A stretch of DNA of 5,022 nt from Candidatus Aminicenantota bacterium (lineage in GTDB: Bacteria; Acidobacteriota; Aminicenantia; UBA2199). The position numbers and the translations under genes are program-made. The DNA lies in assembly GCA_020355945.1 (NCBI GenBank), contig CP070627.1:2209248-2214269 (forward strand). The letters are read 5' to 3'. The notes under the pieces are model-generated. The model was not told where the DNA came from. It saw only the letters and a program-made list of their open reading frames with translations, and ran no database searches. Of the stretch, positions 1 through 5,022 are shown in pieces. Every line of letters begins with the position of its first letter. Position 1 is the stretch's first letter.

Positions 1-2
1 AA

Positions 3-893
3 AAAATACTCAATTTATTTAAGAAAAAGCCGACATTTCCCTCGAAAAAAGTGCTTGTTCTTGAAGGAGGGGGAATGAGGGGAATTTTTCTAGTTGGAGT
101 ACTTCAAGCGTTTGCAGAGCGGGGATATTTTCCCTGGAAGCTGGTGATAGGTTCTTCAGCCGGTGCTTTAACTGGTGCAGCTTATATTGCCGGCCAGATT
201 TATTTGGCCAGGGATGCATTTTTTACCAAGCTCCTCTCCAATAAGTTCATTCACTATTCCAATATATTTAAGCAGGACAAGCATATTCTTGATCTGGACT
301 GGATGATTGACACCATCATCGACAGCAGGGAAAAGTTGGACATAAAAAAAATGCGACAATCATGTCCGTTGTTGATTACTGCAACTGTTGTACATGAAGA
401 TTTACCCCCGGAAACCATTTACTTGAATTCAAAAACAGACGATCCGTTTATTTCCTTGAAAGCCACGGCGGCTATTCCTTATTTATACAAAGGATTTGTT
501 CGTTACCAGGAACAATTATTGTTGGATGGTGGGCTTCTTGCCCCGGTGCCCTATCAAAAAGCACTTTCTTCAGGGTACCGGGAAGAAGATATTTTAGTGG
601 TTCTTACCCGGCCAAAAGGATACCGGAAAAAAGAAGAATCTTTCTGGATCAGGAGTTTATATGAACGTTACTACAAAGACCCGAAATACACTCACCTGGT
701 GGAATCCTTATTAAGCAGGCATAAATCATATAATCAAATACTTAATGACCTGGAAAATAAATATAAGGGAATAGATATCATCTATCCCCCGGGGGATTTT
801 GAAGTGAAGCGGTTGACCCGGGATGAGAAAAAGATATTGGCTGGATTTGAGCAAGGAATTTTTGCTGCGGTTACCTATTTAAAACAGTTATAA
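3..893 (+). CDS. Patatin-like phospholipase, YjjU/COG4667-like, probably 5' partial
   Basis: This is a predicted serine acyl hydrolase acting on phospholipids or other acyl esters through a Ser-Asp dyad, probably cytoplasmic or at the inner membrane face. Numbering from the GTG at 51, the motifs are: oxyanion-hole GGGMRG at residues 6-11, nucleophile elbow GSSAG at 34-38 (Ser36), the conserved ATAAIPYLYKGF stretch at about 138-149, and DGG at 159-161 with Asp159 as the catalytic acid. The later VVLTRPKGYRKK (about 183-194) is typical of the YjjU-type bacterial group. The catalytic set is intact. No signal peptide or membrane segment is visible. The GTG at 51 has no ribosome site, and the frame is open without a stop back to base 3, adding residues such as KKKPTFPSKK before the first beta strand. 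The real start is therefore probably beyond the left edge. The stop is TAA at 891-893. The substrate is unknown. The gene converges on the regulator operon, so it is not co-transcribed with it. Confidence 0.9.
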   Translation, partial: KILNLFKKKPTFPSKKVLVLEGGGMRGIFLVGVLQAFAERGYFPWKLVIGSSAGALTGAAYIAGQIYLARDAFFTKLLSNKFIHYSNIFKQDKHILDLDWMIDTIIDSREKLDIKKMRQSCPLLITATVVHEDLPPETIYLNSKTDDPFISLKATAAIPYLYKGFVRYQEQLLLDGGLLAPVPYQKALSSGYREEDILVVLTRPKGYRKKEESFWIRSLYERYYKDPKYTHLVESLLSRHKSYNQILNDLENKYKGIDIIYPPGDFEVKRLTRDEKKILAGFEQGIFAAVTYLKQL

Positions 894-898
894 CAGGG

Positions 899-918
899 CG
901 GGTAAGTGTTTTTGCCCG
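899..918 (+). terminator. Weak hairpin after the patatin gene
   Basis: Six bases after the TAA stop, CGGGTAA (899-905) can pair with TTGCCCG (912-918). This gives a 7-bp stem with one G-U pair and a 6-base loop. The position suits a transcription end for the patatin gene. However, the bases that follow (GTGTATTTGG) do not form a proper T tract, so an intrinsic terminator is only a possibility. Confidence 0.25.
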
Positions 919-1005
919 GTGTATTTGGAACTGATTTCAATTCCTTTTATCCACCTGATGGCCGAATTTTTACATTAATCAAAAACAAGGCTGAAAAATT
1001 TTTTT

Positions 1006-1031
1006 AAGAATATTTTTTAAAAAGGATTCTT
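1006..1031. repeat. AT-rich inverted repeat between convergent genes
   Basis: AAGAAT (1006-1011) and ATTCTT (1026-1031) form inverted arms around an A/T-rich centre, flanked on the left by a run of seven T. It lies 30 bases past the regulator's stop on the - strand and may help end transcription of that operon. The stem has almost no G or C, and on the - strand the bases after it are A7 then T5 rather than a clean U tract, so a terminator role is weakly supported. The rest of the 894-1060 gap shows nothing else convincing. Confidence 0.25.
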
Positions 1032-1060
1032 CCAAATATTAACAGACGTTTATCTTTTCT

Positions 1061-2578
1061 CTAATTTTTATTTGGCTTTCTTTTACTGCTGGGTAAAAGA
1101 AGTTCTATTTCCTGCTCCAATTCAGGACAGGATTCTTTGATCTGGGGTAGAATTGTTCTTTGAATATCGCTGGGGTTTGGCAGCCCGATCCGGTTTGCGA
1201 TTCGTTCTATCAAACCATTTTTTCCGTTGACGTGCTCTATCTCAAATGCTTTTTTAATTATTTCCCATCGTATGTTATCGATATATGCTTTAATATTGAA
1301 ATTGGCGTTAAAATCAATTTTAAAATCAGTCGTTTGTTTGAACGTTCTCCTGACTTTTTCAGGTAATACGCGTGTTTCGATGATATTACCAGTGGTTCTA
1401 ACCAGGGCATATTCGACTACATTTTCTAATTCTCTTACATTTCCGGGCCATTGATATTGATTTAAGAAATTTATAACCCCTTCGGAAAATCCTGAAACAT
1501 GGGTTTTTGATTGATATTGATTGCTTTTGAAAGTTTTCAGGAAATGTTCCGCCAGTATAATGATATCCTCCTTTCTTTCCCTGAGGGGAGGCGCTTCGAT
1601 TGGAAAGACATTTAGCCTGTAATAGAGGTCTTCCCGGAAACGCCCCTCTTTAACGGCCTGTTCAAGATTTTTATTGGTAGCTGCCACTATTTGGACATCG
1701 CAGGTAATTTCTTTTGCCGTGCCTACGGGTGAGAAGGTCATTCCTCTTGCCATAATCCGCAGCATTTTAGCCTGCAATTCCAGGGAGAGTTCCCCGATTT
1801 CATCCAGGAAAATAAGGCCGCCGTCCGCCTCCTGGAATTTTCCTTTTTTATCGGAGACGGCCCCGGTAAAGGAACCCTTTTTATGCCCGAACAATTCACT
1901 TTCCATTAAATTTCCCGGGATAGCGGCACAATTCACCACGATAAAAGGTTTATCTTTGCGGCATCCGGCTTCATGGATGGAGCGGGCAATCAGTTCTTTG
2001 CCGGTTCCGGATTCACCCAGGATCAGCACTGATACCGAACTCCCATTTTCCGAGGCCAGGGCGATTTGCTCTTTAACTATTTTCATGGCGTCGGAATTGC
2101 CGATCAGTAACCTGGCGGATGAGTAACGGGAAAAAGTATCCAGGTGCTTCTTAAATATACTTTTGCTTTCCGGTGGTTTCATAATGTAATAACAAGCCCC
2201 ATTCTTCCAACACCATAACAAAATATCCGGCACACGTTTCTCACTTAGCATTACCACGGGGATGTCAGCGTAGTTTCTCTTCAATTCCAAAAGCATGGGC
2301 AATCCATATTCTTTGCCTGAGAGTATTTTTTGACCCCCTGGCCAGATATCTTTAGAAATTTTCTTTATCACTTCAAACCCATCAGTTTCATTCATGTTGT
2401 AAAAATTAATATCCAAAAGGATCAAACTGATGTCCTTTTCAACCGCCAGGGTTTGGAGGGCGGTATTCCTGTCTTTGGCATATAAAAAAATATACCCCGC
2501 GGCGCCATACTTTGTTTCGAAGTTTTTACTTACATCGGCCATGGCCAGTTCGTCATCAATAATCAGTACTTTTTTCAT
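1061..2578 (-). CDS. Sigma-54-dependent response regulator (NtrC-type AAA+ activator)
   Basis: This is a predicted phosphorylation-controlled activator that hydrolyses ATP to open promoters bound by sigma-54 RNA polymerase. The N-terminal receiver (about 1-150) has Asp8/Asp9, phospho-acceptor Asp56 (LILLDINF), Ser112 at the Thr/Ser switch and Lys134 (IMKPP). It is longer than usual, with about 56 residues between Asp56 and Ser112. The AAA+ domain (about 158-395) has Walker A GESGTGKE at 188-195, the sigma-54 contact loop GSFTGA at 235-240 (Ser for the usual Ala), Walker B GGLIFLDE at 253-260, AATN at 299-302, likely arginine fingers Arg315 and Arg321, and sensor II WPGNVRELEN at 377-386. The C-terminus (about 435-482) resembles a Fis-type helix-turn-helix (ANRIGLPNPSDIQRTI) but is longer and divergent, with a charged tail. 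It is the last gene of the operon, one base after the preceding stop, with GGAGG six bases before ATG. Its target promoters and partner kinase are not visible. Confidence 0.95.
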   Translation of the reverse strand: MKKVLIIDDELAMADVSKNFETKYGAAGYIFLYAKDRNTALQTLAVEKDISLILLDINFYNMNETDGFEVIKKISKDIWPGGQKILSGKEYGLPMLLELKRNYADIPVVMLSEKRVPDILLWCWKNGACYYIMKPPESKSIFKKHLDTFSRYSSARLLIGNSDAMKIVKEQIALASENGSSVSVLILGESGTGKELIARSIHEAGCRKDKPFIVVNCAAIPGNLMESELFGHKKGSFTGAVSDKKGKFQEADGGLIFLDEIGELSLELQAKMLRIMARGMTFSPVGTAKEITCDVQIVAATNKNLEQAVKEGRFREDLYYRLNVFPIEAPPLRERKEDIIILAEHFLKTFKSNQYQSKTHVSGFSEGVINFLNQYQWPGNVRELENVVEYALVRTTGNIIETRVLPEKVRRTFKQTTDFKIDFNANFNIKAYIDNIRWEIIKKAFEIEHVNGKNGLIERIANRIGLPNPSDIQRTILPQIKESCPELEQEIELLLPSSKRKPNKN

Positions 2579-2579
2579 T

Positions 2580-3368
2580 TTATACCTCCAAAAAATTTAT
2601 TAGTTTGTTTTCGATTGTTTTAAAATATTGCCGGATGGAATTGCTATTTTTCTCTGACAATAGTATTTCCATCCTTTTTTGACGTTCATCTTTTGATATT
2701 TCCAGGGCCAGTAACTCCTCGGCAGCAGCGTCTGTATCAATCAAAATATACAGGGCATCCCAAAATTTTTTCCCTGAAATCATGCGCTGCCGGTCAATAA
2801 TAACCATCTGCTCGATCAGCACTTTTTCCAGGAAAATCCGGTGATGCCAATACTTCTTTCCCAATTCTAAGAATTGTTTTTCCCATCCACCTTCCATTTT
2901 CATTGATTTAACAATCTTCTCTGCCAGGATCTGGCATCCCTCCCGGATCTCCTTAAGCCGGTTTTCTTTTTGATTTTTGTGCATGATCAATTGATCATAT
3001 TTCGTAACATATTCATAACCGGCCATATCATTAAGATAATTAGACAGCGCGTAAGAGTAGTCTACCGCTTGCTGGCAAATCTCCCGGTCCTTTTTCAGTA
3101 TTAACCGTATTTCATCTATACCTCGAATAATCGAATCAAGTTCTTTTTTTATCCTTCCAAAAACTTCGGGGCATTCCAGTTTAAAGATATTTTCTCCGAT
3201 ATCGAAAAGCAGGTGTATCCGCAGTTTAATTTGATGCCAGATTTTAGGATTTTCAAAGGTATTTTTTATAGATTTAGCATCCGGCTTCACCGCCATCAGT
3301 AACCGGGGGGTGACATAACTGTGATTGAGCCTTTCCCTTAAATTTAAAAATTCCCTGTTGTATTGCAT
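2580..3368 (-). CDS. Uncharacterised helical protein, 262 residues
   Basis: I do not recognise this family. The protein looks almost entirely alpha-helical and soluble, rich in Lys, Glu, Ile and Leu, with no signal peptide or membrane segment. Long amphipathic stretches run through about 70-100, 125-160 and 165-200, followed by a Lys/Glu-rich C-terminal helix (about 225-260), so a helical bundle or coiled-coil scaffold is plausible. An aromatic/His cluster (KKYWHHR, 171-177) and a Trp at 162 stand out, but no catalytic motif is clear. I saw no HATPase, Hpt-type or zinc-binding signature. The start is well supported by AGGAG seven bases before ATG. The first eight codons or so overlap the end of the 431-residue gene, and the TAA stop is one base before the regulator's ATG. 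Close coupling suggests that the three proteins act together, perhaps with this one as an adaptor, which is inference. Confidence 0.85.
   Translation of the reverse strand: MQYNREFLNLRERLNHSYVTPRLLMAVKPDAKSIKNTFENPKIWHQIKLRIHLLFDIGENIFKLECPEVFGRIKKELDSIIRGIDEIRLILKKDREICQQAVDYSYALSNYLNDMAGYEYVTKYDQLIMHKNQKENRLKEIREGCQILAEKIVKSMKMEGGWEKQFLELGKKYWHHRIFLEKVLIEQMVIIDRQRMISGKKFWDALYILIDTDAAAEELLALEISKDERQKRMEILLSEKNSNSIRQYFKTIENKLINFLEV
2585..2589 (-). promoter_or_regulatory. Shine-Dalgarno site of the sigma-54 regulator
   Basis: GGAGG on the - strand lies six bases before the ATG at 2578. It sits inside the last codons of the upstream 262-residue gene. It fixes the regulator's start, which also places the receiver's first beta strand (KKVLIIDDE) directly at the N-terminus. 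Confidence 0.85.
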
Positions 3369-4639
3369 AAGTATTCTCCTAATATGTTCTCAAAATAGAC
3401 AGTTATTCTTGTCAACAGGTTATTGGATTCTATTAACCTTTTTTTAAAATCATCGATATCCTTGATAAAAAAACCTTTTCGAATAATCTTCCCCTTTTGA
3501 TAAATTTCCAGCAAAAATTCTCTTAAATGGTGGTTTAACTTGCTGTTAACATGAGGCGATAATTGGAGTTTAACCTCTTCACTCCAGAGATTTAAGAAGG
3601 CGGATTTAAAATTCCCGTCGGAAATAATAAAACTCTCCAGGTATTTCTTTTCCATCGGTAGAAGAGGTGGGCTTTTGGGGTTTATTAACAATGGGACCGA
3701 ATACCTTTTGGCATTTTTCACCAACATTTTGCCGATGCTTTGTTGTTTTTGAAGGATTTCTTCAAGGTCTTTGTACTCTTTCCCGGTTACCTGGTTGATG
3801 GCTTTCACCTTATCTTTCTCTGAATTACCGAAAGCTATTTCCAGGCTCTCTGCCAGGCTTTCATCCGTCAGGCCAGATTTTTCTGCCCATAAAAGACAGT
3901 ATAACCGGGTTAATTTTAGATCAAAGGCAGTTGTAAACAACCGGCAAAAAGAGGTAAAATCTTCCTGGTCACCGGGTAAAATTCGGTTATCGGACAACAG
4001 GGGAGAAAACCAGCTCCATTTGGACCCGGCGGCACGGGACGTAGAAAGTATTAAATCGCGGTTTCCGATCTTCAACTCAAAGCCCCGTTCCTGGTGCAAG
4101 ATCAAGAATCCTTCCAATATGAATTTCAATAAAGACAACTGAGGTTTGATAAACGAGAAATAGAAATTCACAATTTCAACCTGTAAAGATTTCTTATTTA
4201 CGATATCGACTACTGTTCTTTCAATATCGATTTTCTCTTTTTTGCCTGGCAATTTTTTTAGTACTTGTTCAAGTCTACTTTTTAACCGGTCGGCACTGAC
4301 TTGATCTGGCCCGTGGGTATTTTCACCGGTATATACGATTACAGGAACCTCTTTTTTCTTACAAAAATCCGCCAGTTTACTATAATATCCTGTTTCTTCA
4401 GGCAGCAATTGATTGCTCTTGTGCAGCAGCAATAAAAAAGGTTTTACAGCCAGAACGTCTTTATTGGTTTCATCCTGCTTCCAGGGCAAATCTCTTGTAT
4501 AATGGAAAAATTTTGCTTTGAAGGGCTGTCGGTTACCATCGGTGAACTGGTTGATAATCTTTGCCAGCCTTTCTCCACGGAAGTTAAACTTTGGGTCGTG
4601 GGCAGTCTTATAGTCCACGATGTATATTGTCTTTATCAT
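3344..4639 (-). CDS. Uncharacterised protein, 431 residues, possible pseudo-receiver N-terminus
   Basis: No family is recognised with certainty. Residues about 1-130 look like an alternating alpha/beta fold: beta strand KTIYIVDY (3-10), a helix around 21-33, strand FLLLLHKSNQ (68-77), a helix around 84-95, and strand VPVIVYTGE (98-106). The order and the T-G after the fourth strand recall a response-regulator receiver. A phosphorylatable Asp is missing where LLLLH ends (His73), so it would be a degenerate receiver if related at all. Residues about 140-431 are mostly helical. Recognisable stretches are the polar STSRAAGSKWSWFSPLL patch (199-215) and a Lys/Ile-rich helical C-terminus. No membrane segment, signal peptide or ATP-binding motif was seen. 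ATG overlaps the upstream TGA as ATGA (4636-4639), and AAGGTG five bases upstream supports this start. It is the second gene visible in the operon and may pass a signal to the regulator two genes on, which is inference. Confidence 0.85.
   Translation of the reverse strand: MIKTIYIVDYKTAHDPKFNFRGERLAKIINQFTDGNRQPFKAKFFHYTRDLPWKQDETNKDVLAVKPFLLLLHKSNQLLPEETGYYSKLADFCKKKEVPVIVYTGENTHGPDQVSADRLKSRLEQVLKKLPGKKEKIDIERTVVDIVNKKSLQVEIVNFYFSFIKPQLSLLKFILEGFLILHQERGFELKIGNRDLILSTSRAAGSKWSWFSPLLSDNRILPGDQEDFTSFCRLFTTAFDLKLTRLYCLLWAEKSGLTDESLAESLEIAFGNSEKDKVKAINQVTGKEYKDLEEILQKQQSIGKMLVKNAKRYSVPLLINPKSPPLLPMEKKYLESFIISDGNFKSAFLNLWSEEVKLQLSPHVNSKLNHHLREFLLEIYQKGKIIRKGFFIKDIDDFKKRLIESNNLLTRITVYFENILGEYLCNTTGNF
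3376..3380 (-). promoter_or_regulatory. Shine-Dalgarno site of the 262-residue gene
   Basis: AGGAG on the - strand lies seven bases before the ATG at 3368, inside the coding end of the 431-residue gene. It supports a real 25-bp gene overlap (3344-3368) rather than a later start. Confidence 0.8.
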
Positions 4640-5022
4640 TCCAACACCTTCTCTATGCCCAGGAGATAACGAACGCCTGTTTCTTTTCCAGGTTCCCGGT
4701 TCAACGGTTCCAGTCCAACCATTTGCGAGAATTGTTCCGGGCTTATTTCTTCATAATCGCCGCCACTGGCGACTGAAAAGTTGACACAGTACCATTTTCC
4801 ATCTTCGCCAAAGGATTCCACCAGGAATGGCATAAAATAGTAAGGCAGTAACTGGACCATTTTTTTTAAATTGTTGCCATTCATGATCCGTTCCCGCAGT
4901 GATGAATGATGCAAATCAAAGGCGCCGCCATTGGATTCATGTTTCGGGTCCATGGTTAGTTTCCCTTTAATTTCCAGAAGCACCGGGCCTTTATCTTGCC
5001 TTTTATCATGAGCTTCGATGTG
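4636..5022 (-). CDS. Uncharacterised protein, C-terminal 128 residues, 5' partial; possible PD-(D/E)XK-like
   Basis: Only the C-terminal part is present. The frame is open to the right edge, and the GTG at 4983 that could be read as a start falls in the middle of a probable beta strand (GPVLLEIKGK), so it is not the real start. Counting from the edge, HIEAHD (1-6) and VLLEIKGK (14-21, Glu17 and Lys19) look like paired strands with an acidic residue followed by ExK. They are followed by a helix with VQLLPYYF (56-63) and a strand WYCVNFSV (77-84). That order recalls the core of PD-(D/E)XK nucleases (acidic residue, ExK, Q-helix, strand), but the resemblance is weak and the first half is missing. 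GGAFDLHHSS (32-41) and an acidic ISPEQF segment (about 93-98) are other visible patches. TGA at 4638-4636 overlaps the next gene's ATG. Its product probably works with the downstream proteins. What it does is not established. Confidence 0.75.
   Translation of the reverse strand, partial: HIEAHDKRQDKGPVLLEIKGKLTMDPKHESNGGAFDLHHSSLRERIMNGNNLKKMVQLLPYYFMPFLVESFGEDGKWYCVNFSVASGGDYEEISPEQFSQMVGLEPLNREPGKETGVRYLLGIEKVLE
4645..4650 (-). promoter_or_regulatory. Shine-Dalgarno site of the 431-residue gene
   Basis: AAGGTG on the - strand lies five bases before the ATG at 4639, within the last codons of the upstream partial gene. Together with the ATGA overlap it indicates translational coupling of the two genes. 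Confidence 0.7.

Noticed and set aside
66..77. GGAGG followed closely by ATG inside the patatin gene, resembling a translation start
   Set aside because: These bases encode the oxyanion-hole glycines (EGGGMRG). Starting at this ATG would remove the first strand and the conserved glycines.
1177..1199. TTGGCAG...TTTGC resembling a sigma-54 -24/-12 promoter
   Set aside because: The GG and GC elements are 16 bases apart rather than 10, and the site lies inside the regulator's coding region.
1451..1522. Direct repeat of TTGATATTGATT 60 bases apart
   Set aside because: Both copies encode NQYQ within the regulator. There are only two copies and no flanking structure, so it is most likely coincidental codon use.
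1674..2126. 150-residue open frame on the + strand
   Set aside because: It lies opposite the conserved AAA+ domain of the regulator and has no recognisable domain or ribosome site.
3500..3536. LNHHLREFLLEI in the 431-residue protein, resembling a histidine-kinase H-box
   Set aside because: There is no ATP-binding HATPase domain after it and the match is short, so chance helix similarity is more likely.
3771..4142. 123-residue open frame on the + strand
   Set aside because: It is antisense to the 431-residue gene, whose start and coupling are well supported. Nothing in its protein looks conserved.

Overview
The window holds two oppositely oriented transcription units that converge on a 167-bp gap (894-1060). 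On the + strand, the left edge carries a patatin-like lipid acyl hydrolase of the bacterial YjjU/COG4667 type. Its reading frame is already open at the first bases, so the true start is probably outside the window. On the - strand, from the right edge leftwards, lie four tightly packed genes: a 5'-truncated unknown protein, a 431-residue unknown protein, a 262-residue helical unknown protein, and a 505-residue sigma-54-dependent response regulator of the NtrC type.

The four - strand genes look like one operon. The partial gene and the 431-residue gene share a 4-bp ATGA stop/start overlap. The 431- and 262-residue genes overlap by 25 bp. The 262-residue gene and the regulator are one base apart. 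Each internal start has a good Shine-Dalgarno sequence (AAGGTG, AGGAG, GGAGG). No promoter for this unit is visible, so it should lie beyond the right edge.

The regulator has all the core motifs of a bacterial enhancer-binding protein: Walker A, a GSFTGA version of the sigma-54 contact loop, Walker B, arginine fingers and sensor II. Its receiver domain is unusually long, and its C-terminus only loosely resembles a Fis-type helix-turn-helix. The 431-residue protein may begin with a degenerate receiver-like alpha/beta domain. The partial protein has a weak resemblance to a PD-(D/E)XK nuclease core (LLEIKGK followed by a QLLPYY helix). The 262-residue protein is helical and unrecognised. One possible reading is an uncharacterised signalling or conflict-type module governed by sigma-54 activation. 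This is inference only: no sensor kinase, sigma-54 promoter or proven effector can be seen here.

Strong GGAGG-type ribosome sites, fairly AT-rich DNA (by eye, with a more GC-rich AAA+ segment) and the COG4667-type patatin suggest a bacterium, possibly a clostridial Firmicute. The taxonomic guess is weak. No tRNA, rRNA, CRISPR array or transposase was seen.
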